DNA of 63,012 bases, taken from assembly GCA_017618175.1 (NCBI GenBank), contig JAFZUT010000006.1, forward strand, positions 1 through 63,012, given 5' to 3'. Origin of the DNA: Alphaproteobacteria bacterium (GTDB taxonomy: Bacteria > Pseudomonadota > Alphaproteobacteria > Rs-D84). The notes beneath the pieces were generated by a model. That model searched no databases. It worked only from the letters and a program-made list of their open reading frames with translations, and had not been told where the DNA came from. The translations under genes were made by a program, and so were the position numbers. How positions within the stretch are numbered: position 1 is the first letter of the stretch; the number at the start of each line of letters is the position of its first letter. This document shows positions 24,683 to 35,180 of this stretch, in pieces.

Positions 24683-25189
24683 TTAGCAGAACTGGTCTGT
24701 GCAAAAACCATTTACACATGCCCCACCACAAGAAAAACCATGACCGGCGCAATCGTTATCCGTATCACAGGACACCACGTCCCTTCCGTTCCACGGATCG
24801 TTACAATCATACGATGGTTCGCCCACGGCCATCAATAAACAGTTATTATTCGAATCATATTCCGAGCAATATACATTTGGCATTGCGTTATATACACATT
24901 CTGTTGCACGTGCTGCAACATCCGCCGTCACCAATTTATTCGCATCTGTATTCTCGTTATACCTGTTTCCGGCATATATTCCGCGTTCACCGATTGTGCC
25001 GGCGGTAGATGTATATGTGACAACGGTATCACCCGGCGTAGCACTGTTCGTGCCGGTGACGGGTATTTTATCTTGTTTCAATGCATCTTGGACATCGACA
25101 TAGTCCCGTGATGTGACGGTTGAACTTGTTGCGTATGCGTTGAACGCTAAAACTGATGCAATTGCACCAATGAATAATGCTTGTTTCAT
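24683..25189 (-). CDS. Cassette-family secreted protein 3 (MKQALF leader, Cys-rich tail)
   Basis: 168 residues with leader MKQALFIGAIASVLAFNAYA, then STVTSRDYVDVQDALKQ, VVTYTSTAGTIGERGI, and a section (residues about 95-130) with ATECVYN, YCSEYDSNNNCLLM and VGEPSYDC that is nearly identical to paralogue 7. The tail holds CDTDNDC, CGGACVNGFC and a terminal Cys. The reading frame continues upstream through the repeat, but the start is placed at MKQ by the ribosome-binding region and paralogues. Divergent from gene 4. Function unknown. Confidence 0.85.
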   Translation of the reverse strand: MKQALFIGAIASVLAFNAYATSSTVTSRDYVDVQDALKQDKIPVTGTNSATPGDTVVTYTSTAGTIGERGIYAGNRYNENTDANKLVTADVAARATECVYNAMPNVYCSEYDSNNNCLLMAVGEPSYDCNDPWNGRDVVSCDTDNDCAGHGFSCGGACVNGFCTDQFC

Positions 25190-25224
25190 AATATTCCCCT
25201 TTATTCCTCGCTGTACAGTGTAAC

Positions 25225-25326
25225 AAAAAGGTACCTTTTTTTGACCACCCCGCGAGATTTCGTAAGTCATTGATTTTACTGAATCGTATTTTCTAAAAAA
25301 AGTGGTGGACAAAAAGGTACCTTTTT
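25225..25326 (-). repeat. Palindrome-bounded upstream element, copy 3 (type I)
   Basis: Palindromes lie at 25225-25240 and 25311-25326 (centres 86 bp apart). The type I segment is oriented with respect to gene 3 as copy 1 is to gene 1. The distal palindrome is shared with copy 4. The proximal one ends 35 bases before the gene 3 ATG. Confidence 0.85.
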
Positions 25327-25411
25327 GTCCACCATTTTTTTCAAAAAATTTTCTCAGTAATTTCAATGGTCCAATTTTTGACCGAGGTGGTGGTCATAAA
25401 GGTACCTTTTT
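25311..25411 (+). repeat. Palindrome-bounded upstream element, copy 4 (type II)
   Basis: It shares the palindrome at 25311-25326 with copy 3 and has a second one, ATAAAGGTACCTTTTT, at 25396-25411 (one arm mismatch; centres 85 bp apart). The enclosed type II segment is related to type I (both contain CAGTAA..TCAATG) but ends TTTTTGACCGAGGTGGTGGTC. The proximal palindrome ends 45 bases before the gene 4 ATG. Confidence 0.85.
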
Positions 25412-25456
25412 GTTACCATATAAACATACCAAACAAGCATAACAAAGGAAGGGAAT

Positions 25457-25912
25457 ATGAGGATTTCAATTCTTAGTATCGGTGCAATCGCATCCGTTTT
25501 AGCATTAAATGCATTTGCAACAACATCAACCGTCACATCACGGGATTATGTGGACACCCAAGATGCATTGAAACAGGATTTAATTGAGACAGATGATACC
25601 TATTGGGATGGTTATTTTGGTGTGACTGATACATTGGTAAGTAATGATGCGGAAGATGGCGATGGTATACAAGGCTATAAGTATGGGATATTTACAGATT
25701 CGTATGATATCAATAATATGGGGGGAGTTAGGTGGATTCTTTATAATGAAGACGCTTATCTGATTGGTAAAACCATACCAACCACTGCTGCCACCGCGGA
25801 CCTTATAAGAAATGCGACAAAAATGACATGCGTAGAGTATATAGGTGGACAGCAAAATGGTGTTCCGGAAGATTGCCTTCTTTGGCGAATGCCGGATAAC
25901 GCGGTTTGGTAG
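25457..25912 (+). CDS. Cassette-family secreted protein 4 (MRISIL leader, no Cys tail)
   Basis: 151 residues with leader MRISILSIGAIASVLALNAFA and STVTSRDYVDTQDALKQ. The middle part differs from all other copies (TDTLVSNDAEDGDGIQGYKYG). It ends shortly after MTCVEYIGGQ...PEDCLLWRMPDNAVW and so lacks the Cys-rich tail. Only two Cys remain in the mature part. GGAAGGG lies just before the ATG. Function unknown. Confidence 0.82.
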   Translation: MRISILSIGAIASVLALNAFATTSTVTSRDYVDTQDALKQDLIETDDTYWDGYFGVTDTLVSNDAEDGDGIQGYKYGIFTDSYDINNMGGVRWILYNEDAYLIGKTIPTTAATADLIRNATKMTCVEYIGGQQNGVPEDCLLWRMPDNAVW

Positions 25913-25937
25913 TTAAAAACAGCCGCGTTTTCAAATG
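25897..25937 (+). terminator. Possible terminator of cassette gene 4
   Basis: AACGCGG and CCGCGTT can pair across about 22 bases and are followed by TTTCAAATGCTTTTG. The stem overlaps the gene end and the loop is long, so this is tentative. Confidence 0.35.
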
Positions 25938-25953
25938 CTTTTGTTGGTTTTCA

Positions 25954-28299
25954 TTACTTCACGACACTAAAATTCACAACCGTTGTGGTGCCGGTGGTGT
26001 CGGTCGCACGCAGTGTGTGGTCGCCCATTGGAACATTGTATTCCAATGTTTCACCACTTTTGGTTGAACCCAATGTTTTGTCGTCCAAGAACCAGAATAT
26101 TTTATCGTCCGGATTTGTCGCCAAACCCATAAATCCAATTGGTTCAAAATCGTGCGCGGATGTTATAACCACCTTGGTATCGGGTGTTGGAAATACAACA
26201 ATCGGGGCGGTGCCATCATCCGGAATTTCGTTTATATCGCATCCCGGCATAAATGCCGGTGGGGTTTTGCGTTTGATTCCCGCGCGACGAAACATATCCA
26301 AATATTCCGCATCCCAAAATTCATAAATTTCCATATGTGTGGTCTTTGGGGCGGGCGAACACGCGCGCAGGCCCGTTTTGTTATCGATGGCAATTTGACG
26401 GTGAATGCGGTTGCGCGCAATTGGCGATTTGCCCGGAATAAAATAAGACAGTGTTTTTTGTGGGCAAAATTCGCCTGCAATATCGCCACCGATTTCGCAC
26501 ATTTCTATTTCGATTATATTCATATCGTCACGCAAAAATTTATTGTTCTGAATCGGTTTACCAACCCCGTTGTAGTATTCATTGGTTGCGTTTACCAATG
26601 CAAAATATATTGGTGCGGCGGCGCGCGCGCCACTGAACGCGTTGTTGGGTGTGCCGTCAAAATTACCCACCCAAACAATTAAAACAAAATCTCCAAATAT
26701 GCCCGCCGTCCACGCATCGCGATATGACGAAGATGTACCGGTTTTCCAATAGTGTTGAATCGTTTGACGCCCGGTTTTTGTAAACGGAACTTTCTTTGTC
26801 GGTACCGATTGATGCGACAACATATCAAGTGTAAGGAAAAATGCCTCGGGCGATAAAATGTGGTTAATAACTTCGTCCGGCGCATCGATTTGTGTGCGCA
26901 TCCGCCGATTGGTGCCAAGGTTCGCCATTGTTGCATAAATATGCGCCAATTCAAACATTGAAACTTCGGCCCCGCCCAGTGCGATTGATATTCCATAATG
27001 TTCGGGTGATTTAAGTCGCGCAACCCCCGCATCATTTAATAATTTATGGAAATTTTTGACACCGATTTCGCGCACCAAATTTATTGCCGGAATATTTCGC
27101 GAATGGGTCAATGCATCACGCGCCAGGACCGGACCGTAAAATTCGCTGTCCGAATTTTCGGGTGCATAAACACCAAAGTTTACACGCGCATCGCGCAACA
27201 AACTCATTTCGTGTATCAAACCCATATCCACCGCAGATGCATAAATCAACGGTTTTAATGTTGAACCCGGGCTGCGCCGTGCGCGCACGCCATCATTTTC
27301 ACCGTATATGTCGCGGTTAAAGTAATCCGCCGAACCGATATATGCCAATGTTTCCATCGTTTTATAATTTATTAAAATTGCCGCCGCGTTCGTGACACCG
27401 ATATTACGGCGTGCGTTTATTTCCGCGCTTAACGCGCGTTCTAATTTCTGTTGCAATTTCAAATCGATGGTCGTTTGAATTATTGATTTGTTGGTTTTCG
27501 TTTTGTTCATAAAATCTGTAAAGTGTGGCGCAAGAAACGGCAGGTCCGATACATTTTTCACCGCCAACGGCATCGCCGCGAAAGTTCGCAATTCTGTGTC
27601 GTTCGGGTATTCGGCAATCCATCGTTCAACCAAATTCGCGCGCATATTTTCGATGTTTTTAATTCCGCGTTCGGTGTTTAATCCGCGCTTGGTCGGGTTT
27701 TGTGGAACGGTCGCCAAAGTGATTGATTCTATTTTGGTTATGTCGCATGCGGGTCGACCAAAGTATATTGTGGATGCGGCCGCCACGCCTTCGATGTTTC
27801 CACCGTACGGGGCCAGGTTCAAATACGCTTCGATGATTTCATCTTTGGAATGAAACATGTCGATATAAATTGCCGCCGCAATCTGCATCATTTTCCCGCC
27901 GAATGTTTTACTGTTCAAATCGTATTTTATGCGTGCCAATTGCATAGTGATTGTTGATGCGCCAACGGGGTGTGGGATACCTGAAATATACTGGCGCGCC
28001 GCGCGCAGCATTGATATTGGGTTGATACCGGGATGACGGTAAAAATGTTTGTCTTCGTAAAGTACGACCGCATTGACTATATGCGGACTGATTTCATTTA
28101 GTGGTGTGTATATGCGATATTTGTCATCTGCAGACAATGTCAATCGCAACAGATTGCCGTTCCGGTCGTAATATGCATGCGAAAAAGACACGTTTGATAA
28201 AAGTGGTGCGGTAAAAAATATCCGTATAACCAACCAAGTGACGAAAATCGCGCCGAAAATAATTCCAATTTTTTTAGAAAATCTTTTAATCTTTGGCAT
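25954..28299 (-). CDS. pbpC: Penicillin-binding protein 1C
   Basis: 781 residues: N-terminal membrane anchor (about 10-30), GT51 glycosyltransferase (EDKHFYRHPG, GASTITMQLA), a class A transpeptidase with SxxK in SPGSTLKP, SRN in THSRN and KTG in WKTGTSSS, and a C-terminal PBP1C domain with two Cys and a beta-sandwich. It can both polymerise and cross-link peptidoglycan. Its ATG overlaps the end of the alpha-2-macroglobulin gene by 14 bases; this gene pair is conserved in many Gram-negatives and suggests repair of walls after attack. Confidence 0.95.
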   Translation of the reverse strand: MPKIKRFSKKIGIIFGAIFVTWLVIRIFFTAPLLSNVSFSHAYYDRNGNLLRLTLSADDKYRIYTPLNEISPHIVNAVVLYEDKHFYRHPGINPISMLRAARQYISGIPHPVGASTITMQLARIKYDLNSKTFGGKMMQIAAAIYIDMFHSKDEIIEAYLNLAPYGGNIEGVAAASTIYFGRPACDITKIESITLATVPQNPTKRGLNTERGIKNIENMRANLVERWIAEYPNDTELRTFAAMPLAVKNVSDLPFLAPHFTDFMNKTKTNKSIIQTTIDLKLQQKLERALSAEINARRNIGVTNAAAILINYKTMETLAYIGSADYFNRDIYGENDGVRARRSPGSTLKPLIYASAVDMGLIHEMSLLRDARVNFGVYAPENSDSEFYGPVLARDALTHSRNIPAINLVREIGVKNFHKLLNDAGVARLKSPEHYGISIALGGAEVSMFELAHIYATMANLGTNRRMRTQIDAPDEVINHILSPEAFFLTLDMLSHQSVPTKKVPFTKTGRQTIQHYWKTGTSSSYRDAWTAGIFGDFVLIVWVGNFDGTPNNAFSGARAAAPIYFALVNATNEYYNGVGKPIQNNKFLRDDMNIIEIEMCEIGGDIAGEFCPQKTLSYFIPGKSPIARNRIHRQIAIDNKTGLRACSPAPKTTHMEIYEFWDAEYLDMFRRAGIKRKTPPAFMPGCDINEIPDDGTAPIVVFPTPDTKVVITSAHDFEPIGFMGLATNPDDKIFWFLDDKTLGSTKSGETLEYNVPMGDHTLRATDTTGTTTVVNFSVVK

Positions 28300-31200
28300 T
28301 TGAAACAGTGAACTTTTCGGTGTCCGTTGTTGCGCGAATTTCCGAATTATACATATCCATTGCCGCGACCGGTGGAACCGTGAATTCACCCGCCACAGAT
28401 AATTGAACGCGATATGTAAATGTTGTCGGGGTGCGCGAAAGCGGTGCATATATCAACACGCGATCTTCGCGAATTTCGTTGTGGGTCATATCGCCGGACG
28501 CAGAATCTGATATTGGAATAAATCCACCCGGTAATAAATCAGTTATGACCGCATTTCCAATATGATTTGTGCCACCGCGTGTACGTGCCGTGATTTTCAC
28601 ATCCAAAATGTCGCCGATTTCTGCGGAGTGAACCTTTTCACCGTCTGCATTATAATAATCGCGTGAAATATCAATGCCGTTTGATTCGGAACGTGCGATC
28701 CGTGGAAATCCCATAGTGACGATTGTATAAAATGCGGTGTTCTTGGATTTGCATATTTCACAATTTATACGTAATTTATCGGTGCCACGTGGAATATCAA
28801 CGATTACGGTTCCGGCATTTGATACCCGGTCCAGTTTTTTGTCGCCGGCCAAAACCGATATTTTGTCGCCGTCTAATGCGTCTGGGCCGGGGGCGTTCGC
28901 GGTCCCCATAAATATTGCCGCCGCAGTGAATGAATCATAATCACCACGGTTTATATAGTTTTGAATGTTCCGGGTCGCACGTTCGGGAACCATATCAAAG
29001 TAATTGCGCGCAATAAATGTGTACATTGCATCGGCCGCAACCGCGCCACCAAATTGCCCATCATAAACATCATCACCCGATTTATATTTTGATATTAAAT
29101 TGAATGCTTTGTCCGTTTGTTTTAACATTTTATAAGACGCCGCAATGTATGCACCGATAACAGTGTCCGACCAATTCTTGAAGTTTTCGGACATATATTC
29201 TTCCAATGAATCAATATAACTTGTTGTGACATAGTCATTCAAACTTAACGTATATATTGTGAACGCCTTGGCGTGGGCATCCGCCATCGATGTGGTTCGC
29301 ATTCCCGCATATGAACGCAGAAAATCAATGCCACGTGCGAACATAGATTGTGGAACATTGAACCCGCCGCGCCGTGCGATGGTCAAAAAGTTCATCGTGT
29401 ACGCGGTTAAATATGCCGTTGTTGGGTCGGTTTCATTATTTGGGGATGTGCCGGTGTCCGTCCACATTCCAAAAGAACCGTCGCCGTTTTGACGATTTGC
29501 CAAGGTTTGAATCGCCTTGTTAACTATGGCGGTGGAATCGGCACGGTTTGTTCCCAACAATTTATCTTCGGGTGATATCGCGTATGGCAATGCGCGCGAA
29601 ACCAATTGTTCAGTGCAATCAAATTCATAATGCGCAAGATACATAAACATTGGTCGCGACAAAATCGATAAAGACTTTGATATGTACAGTATGTTTGAAT
29701 ATTCCGCATCATACATATTGTTGTCGGTTATTCTTAGGTTGGTTTTTCCGGAATCCAAAACACCGGTTTTTATGTCTGTGCGGAACAGTGTCGCGGGTCG
29801 AACAGACATTTCGTGCGTTGTGCGGCGTGCCGCAATTGGATGATTTTTATCGTCAAACAATGTTGATGATACATCCAATGTGCCCGTCCCGGGTGTGTCC
29901 GCCGCGGTCACATTAAATGTCCATAATTTTTCCGTGTTTTCCGGCAAATTTAACAAACCCGAAGACTTTTCAATTGGCATCAATTTGCCACCTGCGATTA
30001 CATCATTTCGTGCCGTTGCGGCATTACCGGATTCCCCAGCAAGGTTTGATATTACCGTGTTCACGGTGAATTTATCGTTTGGCGCAACAACCAATGGCGC
30101 AGACACAGATATAATTACCGGCGATTGCACGCGGACATCTGTGTCGGCGGACCCGACACGCCCGGGTGCGGCGGCAACGGCATAAACACTTACACCCCCA
30201 TTGAAATATTCGGGAATATCAAAGGTTATTGTTTTGGGTGTGTTTGCGGTTGTATTGATTATTCCGGAGTAAAATGCAACTGGTGGCAAAGTTTTGCGCC
30301 CAAATGGATTGGTAAGTGGCGTGTCAATTCCACCAAATTCGCCTTCAAAATCGCTGCCCCCGATTTTTGCAACTTCGCGCAGGACGTTATATTCAGGCAA
30401 CAACAGTGACAATATTTGGTATGTTTCAACCTGAAGTGCGGCCTTTTGGAAAAAGTGCCGTAATGGGTTTGGAATAGAATAATTTGCAACCTGTAAAATC
30501 CCGGTGTTGACGGCAAACAGCATTACGCGCGCATCGGTGTCGGTTGTAATTTCTATTGGCAATTTGTTGTCGCGAACGGTTTTTGGCGTTTCTAATTTTA
30601 CGTTGATTTTATGCTTGTCGATACTGGTCGAAAACGGCGCAACCGCGTAAGTGTACGGTGTCGTGAAAATATCGCGACTGTTGATATCACGGACAAATGA
30701 AACATTTACATAACCGGTGCCTTCAAAATCCGTGGGCAAAGTGATTTTCTGGGTCGATGCGGTTGTGTCGGCACTGAACCATTTGTGGGCGTACACCCGG
30801 TCGCGTTCAATGGTGATAAGACCCGTTCCGGCATAGGGCGCAATGACGCCAATATTTATTGTGTCACCCGGTTTATATGCAGACGCGTCCAATTTGATTT
30901 GCAATTCTGCGCGTGAATCTTCGCGCAGTTCTGTATTTTCATTTGACGCAACGAAATATTCTATGTTTGCCAAAATATTTTCATTTGAATCCAATAATTG
31001 AACGTAATAGGTTCCACCGTTCAATGTGTTCAATTTTATTTCTGAACCGCTTTTCGACACAGAAACCTGGGATTGCGCAATAATCACATCATGTGATGTT
31101 GTTTGGTATTTATAATGATTATCATAGTCTTTTAATAAACTGGTCAGGTTTTCACGTTTTATCAATTTCATAGTGATATCATCCGCGTCAACTGCGTCAC

Positions 31201-34009
31201 CGGATGCATCCAATACAATCAGTTTGATTGTTGATGCGGAATTGCGGGGAATGTAATTCAGGTCTGATTCAGATTTATAACCAATCAATTTGTTCAGGTT
31301 TGATACACGTGAATTCAAAATTGTCTGGATGCTTTTGCCATCGCCGGCTTCAAATCCATTTATGGCCAAATTCAATATGTATGTGCCAATTGGAATTTCG
31401 CGGTCAAATTTTACATCAACCGTGGCATTGCCGTTTTCATCCGTACGAACGTCCATTGGGTCAACGGTAAACGTTTGAACCGCACGTGCCGCACCACCGG
31501 ACATTCCCGTTTTGGAATTAAAGTTTGATGTGAATTTATAATCGCGATAATCATCAAATGTGAAATCAACGGGGCGCAATATCGCGTGCGCAGAAATACG
31601 GCGGTCGGTCGCGGGTGTCCCGTACAAATTATTCAGTGACACATTTGCCGTCAAATTGTCCGGTGAAACCCATCCGGATTCAGATGAATTATTAATTGCG
31701 GCGATAATTTTCATTGTGTCGGGAACAAATTCTTGGACATTAAAATTACCGGTACCGATTGTGTCTTGGATATGTCCGCGGCCGTTCAGGGTATAAATTG
31801 CGACTTCGTAACGCCCCAATGGTGCATCGGTTGTCAATTTATGCGTGATATCAATCATACCGTCACCCGTCAAAGATACCTTTTTATCCAAAATCGTGCG
31901 GCCACGTGGATCGGTAATTTCCAATTTGACCGGAATATCGGCCATTGGTGAAAAAGTTTTGTTTTCAATAATTGCGCCGATTGTCAATGTTTCGCCCGGA
32001 CGGTAAATACCACGGTCTGAAAATATGAACGATTTTAATGGTGTGTCCATCATTGCATATGTGCCACCTACATCAAATTTGGAATATTCGGCGGATTCGG
32101 CCATGTCGGCATAGTACGGAATAAAAGAAACATCGGCATCGCGTCGGGCAACAATCGCAACGGGTTCTTTTTCATTTCGGTATTCATCACTTGAAAATCT
32201 TGGGATTTCGGCACGCCCATCGGCATCGGTGACCCCCGCCCATATTGGATAACCGTTGCGCCCCAATACCGTTACATCAATTTCCGCCGCGGGTTTCCCA
32301 TTTGACAGGTTTGATACAAACACAACAGACGACCCATCAAGGTTTATCTTGCGAATAATGCCAAGGTTGGTCAGCAATATTAAACGCGCATCGCCATATT
32401 CGGCGGCATTTTTTGTCGCACCGGTTTTGATAATGAATATGCCGGTTTTATCGGTATATGTTCTGTCCAGGTACTCGCCAAGGTTTAATGCAGCATAATT
32501 TACGCGATTTTTTGCCGTGTCAGAAAACGGAATTTTCTTTTGAAATACGCTGGACATATCATAGGCATCGAAAATCCATGGTGCGCGAAATTCCAAATCA
32601 GAAAACAAGTTGTACGTTTGCGTAATAAGGTGGTTGATTGCGTTTGATTCAATCTTGTATAAATTTATATATGCCGCATCAACACCGCCACGTGCGACAA
32701 TTGCCAATTTTTTATCGCCCGCCAAAGACAACAATGCCCCGCCACCCATAATTTTGACACTGCATTCTGGATATGCCACAGGAATTACGCGGTTGATGCC
32801 ATTTTGGGTCGTAAATCCGTTTGCCGAATGTATATCGGGTTTGATTGTCACATACAAATACCTTGGCACCGTGTCGGAAACATCATAAGAAAACGCGTAT
32901 TGATATGTTCCCGCCGGATTCACAAAATGTGCACGTGTTAATTTTATTTTTTGGGATTTATTTATAACATCCGCCGTAATTTCATCGTTTGCCCAGGCGT
33001 GGGATTCATCGGTATTTTCATCGCTAACGGTATTGCGCGGCAAAAGGTACGCATCAATATATTTATCCCAATTTGTGCTTTCCGCCGCGGCCGCGGTCAT
33101 ATCTATTAAAATCAATTGTTGCGGGGTGCCGTATTTATCATCTGCGGTAATTGTCGATAAATTTGATATTTTGAAAAAATTGTCCGCAGAATCAATTATC
33201 GTATGTGCAGTGATTTTTTTGGTACGTGACAGACCGTCCGCATCATATATCCGGTTCAGTTTGAATCGCAGTGTGCGCGATTTATCGGTTATTTCAATTG
33301 GGTCGGTGCGAATAATTGCGGTGCGCATATATCGGTCTATTTTGACCTCAAAGTTTAATCGTTGCCCGCCAAGTCGCATTGAAACCTTGTCCGCAAAGTC
33401 ACGGGTTTGTATTGGATAATCAAAAGATATTACCGCAACACCAATAACCGCGCGATCACCACCCGGGGCCGGGTATATGTTAAAAAGATCGATTTTTGCG
33501 GTAATGGGCGCCGTTTTGAAAGATATGTGTCGTGTGTTGGGACGCACATCACGCGGGAATAATTTTTCACCAATCTTTACATTGAATTTTGTTTCGGCCG
33601 GCCAATCGGCATCGGGCGTGAACGCAATTTCGTACGGATTCACAAAAGACCATTTCCCGCGAATGGCGGGTGAAATCTTGATGTTTTGTGCCAATTCAGA
33701 TCGTGACATATTCGTGTTGAACGCGGGGGCGCCCGGTCCAGATACATAATCATATGAAATACGCAATGAATCCGCCGGTGCAATGTCGCGATTGTTATTC
33801 GTGTCCGGTGTATCATTTAATAAAACCGTTGACTTATCGTCTGTAAAGTGTGCCGCAATTGGTGCATTGACCGAAACATCCACCCGGGTAATTTGTGCAT
33901 TGTGTGATGAAATCCAATAGAAACCAAGGCCAAAGAAGACCGCGGCGGCGACAATAATCCCCAAAATTCGTATTATGCGGGACGTCCAAATGCCTGTTTT
34001 CTGCAACAT
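28286..34009 (-). CDS. Bacterial alpha-2-macroglobulin
   Basis: 1907 residues, N-terminal membrane anchor (about 12-32) rather than a lipobox, followed by many beta-sandwich (MG) domains and a helical thioester domain. The thioester motif C-T-E-Q is at 1465-1468 (DCTEQL). Such proteins trap attacking proteases in the periplasm and are usually coupled to PBP1C. The length is a little above the usual ~1650. GGAGAATTTATCT precedes the ATG. The neighbouring pbpC follows in the same transcript. Confidence 0.94.
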   Translation of the reverse strand: MLQKTGIWTSRIIRILGIIVAAAVFFGLGFYWISSHNAQITRVDVSVNAPIAAHFTDDKSTVLLNDTPDTNNNRDIAPADSLRISYDYVSGPGAPAFNTNMSRSELAQNIKISPAIRGKWSFVNPYEIAFTPDADWPAETKFNVKIGEKLFPRDVRPNTRHISFKTAPITAKIDLFNIYPAPGGDRAVIGVAVISFDYPIQTRDFADKVSMRLGGQRLNFEVKIDRYMRTAIIRTDPIEITDKSRTLRFKLNRIYDADGLSRTKKITAHTIIDSADNFFKISNLSTITADDKYGTPQQLILIDMTAAAAESTNWDKYIDAYLLPRNTVSDENTDESHAWANDEITADVINKSQKIKLTRAHFVNPAGTYQYAFSYDVSDTVPRYLYVTIKPDIHSANGFTTQNGINRVIPVAYPECSVKIMGGGALLSLAGDKKLAIVARGGVDAAYINLYKIESNAINHLITQTYNLFSDLEFRAPWIFDAYDMSSVFQKKIPFSDTAKNRVNYAALNLGEYLDRTYTDKTGIFIIKTGATKNAAEYGDARLILLTNLGIIRKINLDGSSVVFVSNLSNGKPAAEIDVTVLGRNGYPIWAGVTDADGRAEIPRFSSDEYRNEKEPVAIVARRDADVSFIPYYADMAESAEYSKFDVGGTYAMMDTPLKSFIFSDRGIYRPGETLTIGAIIENKTFSPMADIPVKLEITDPRGRTILDKKVSLTGDGMIDITHKLTTDAPLGRYEVAIYTLNGRGHIQDTIGTGNFNVQEFVPDTMKIIAAINNSSESGWVSPDNLTANVSLNNLYGTPATDRRISAHAILRPVDFTFDDYRDYKFTSNFNSKTGMSGGAARAVQTFTVDPMDVRTDENGNATVDVKFDREIPIGTYILNLAINGFEAGDGKSIQTILNSRVSNLNKLIGYKSESDLNYIPRNSASTIKLIVLDASGDAVDADDITMKLIKRENLTSLLKDYDNHYKYQTTSHDVIIAQSQVSVSKSGSEIKLNTLNGGTYYVQLLDSNENILANIEYFVASNENTELREDSRAELQIKLDASAYKPGDTINIGVIAPYAGTGLITIERDRVYAHKWFSADTTASTQKITLPTDFEGTGYVNVSFVRDINSRDIFTTPYTYAVAPFSTSIDKHKINVKLETPKTVRDNKLPIEITTDTDARVMLFAVNTGILQVANYSIPNPLRHFFQKAALQVETYQILSLLLPEYNVLREVAKIGGSDFEGEFGGIDTPLTNPFGRKTLPPVAFYSGIINTTANTPKTITFDIPEYFNGGVSVYAVAAAPGRVGSADTDVRVQSPVIISVSAPLVVAPNDKFTVNTVISNLAGESGNAATARNDVIAGGKLMPIEKSSGLLNLPENTEKLWTFNVTAADTPGTGTLDVSSTLFDDKNHPIAARRTTHEMSVRPATLFRTDIKTGVLDSGKTNLRITDNNMYDAEYSNILYISKSLSILSRPMFMYLAHYEFDCTEQLVSRALPYAISPEDKLLGTNRADSTAIVNKAIQTLANRQNGDGSFGMWTDTGTSPNNETDPTTAYLTAYTMNFLTIARRGGFNVPQSMFARGIDFLRSYAGMRTTSMADAHAKAFTIYTLSLNDYVTTSYIDSLEEYMSENFKNWSDTVIGAYIAASYKMLKQTDKAFNLISKYKSGDDVYDGQFGGAVAADAMYTFIARNYFDMVPERATRNIQNYINRGDYDSFTAAAIFMGTANAPGPDALDGDKISVLAGDKKLDRVSNAGTVIVDIPRGTDKLRINCEICKSKNTAFYTIVTMGFPRIARSESNGIDISRDYYNADGEKVHSAEIGDILDVKITARTRGGTNHIGNAVITDLLPGGFIPISDSASGDMTHNEIREDRVLIYAPLSRTPTTFTYRVQLSVAGEFTVPPVAAMDMYNSEIRATTDTEKFTVSNAKD

Positions 34010-34112
34010 AGATAAATTCTCCGTTCCTGATGCTTTTTTTATATTAGAGTATAAATATTAAAACACAAGTTTTTTGTTTGGAAAAATGTCGTAACAAAAT
34101 GTTAAAAATCAC

Positions 34113-34141
34113 TTGCTTTTTTTAATTTTTTGTCATATTAT
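34113..34141 (+). promoter_or_regulatory. Promoter of rpsB-tsf
   Basis: TTGCTT (34113-34118) and TATTAT (34136-34141) are exactly 17 bases apart. The transcript would begin near 34148, leaving a ~110-base leader that contains GC-rich inverted segments and could hold the S2 autoregulatory leader known before rpsB; that role is inferred. Confidence 0.6.
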
Positions 34142-34257
34142 GCGGGCACGTGCCGAATGGTGCGAAGAACACAACCATCGTGGGAATTTCTGTCCGGGCG
34201 ACCGGTTTTATGCATCCCCAGATGGCGAGGATAACAACAGAAATAAAAGGATTTACT

Positions 34258-35115
34258 ATGGCATTGCCAACTTTTACTATGCAACAATTGATGGAGGCCG
34301 GCGTTCATTTTGGACACCACACCCGTCGTTGGAACCCGTTGATGACACCCTATGTTTATGGCGTCAAAGATAAAATTCATATTATCAATTTGAACAAAAC
34401 TGCACCGCTGCTGCATCGTGCATTGGTTGCGTTGGAGGCGATTGCCGCCGCCGGTGGCAAGGTTTTGTTTGTCGCAACCAAGCACCAGGCCAAAGATATC
34501 GTCAAAGATGCGGCCGAACGTTGTGGTCAATTCTATGTGAACAATCGTTGGTTGGGTGGTATGTTGACCAATTGGACAACCGTTTCACAATCTATTCGCC
34601 GTCTGAAAAAGATGGAGGCGGATATTGAAAATGCCAATAAATTGGGTCTGACCAAGAAAGAAGTCGGTGTTATGACCAAAGAAGTTGCGAAATTGCGCGA
34701 TATTTTCGGCGGTATTTTGGATATGCACGGTGTGCCCCAGGTTATGATTGTTATTGATGTTCCGCGTGAAATGAACGCGGTACGCGAAGCGAAAAACCTG
34801 GACATTCCAACAATTGCAATTTGTGATACGAATGCGAATCCGGAAATGGTTGATTATCCGGTTCCGGGTAATGATGACGCGGCGCGTGCAACACAACTGT
34901 ATTGCGATTTGTTCGTAGATGCGATTTTGTCCGGTATTGAAAAACGCCTGGGCGGCGCGGCCGGCAAGAAAGTCGAATCGAATATGATTGATGAACACGA
35001 TGCATTGGAAGAAGAAATGAAAGATAAAGAAGCCAAACAAAAATCCAAGGCTTCGGCGTCACGTGCCGAACGTCGTGAAAAATTGGCGGACAAGACAGAA
35101 AAAGCCGATAAATAA
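34258..35115 (+). CDS. rpsB: 30S ribosomal protein S2
   Basis: 285 residues with the usual start (TMQQLMEAGVHFGHHTRRWNP), the NRWLGGMLTN motif and a C-terminal Lys/Glu-rich extension (about 245-285). It joins the small subunit late. The ATG at 34258 follows AAAAGGATTTACT. It is followed by tsf, the standard bacterial order. Confidence 0.97.
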   Translation: MALPTFTMQQLMEAGVHFGHHTRRWNPLMTPYVYGVKDKIHIINLNKTAPLLHRALVALEAIAAAGGKVLFVATKHQAKDIVKDAAERCGQFYVNNRWLGGMLTNWTTVSQSIRRLKKMEADIENANKLGLTKKEVGVMTKEVAKLRDIFGGILDMHGVPQVMIVIDVPREMNAVREAKNLDIPTIAICDTNANPEMVDYPVPGNDDAARATQLYCDLFVDAILSGIEKRLGGAAGKKVESNMIDEHDALEEEMKDKEAKQKSKASASRAERREKLADKTEKADK

Positions 35116-35180
35116 TCTGTAATATAAATATGTGGGCGCGGTGGCGCGTCCACACAACAAATTTAGCAAAGGGGGAAATT

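Noticed and set aside
12300..26810. Other GGTACC sites (within the large Cys-rich gene, polA and pbpC)
   Set aside because: They lie within coding sequence and lack the A5/T5 arms, so they are chance hexamers.
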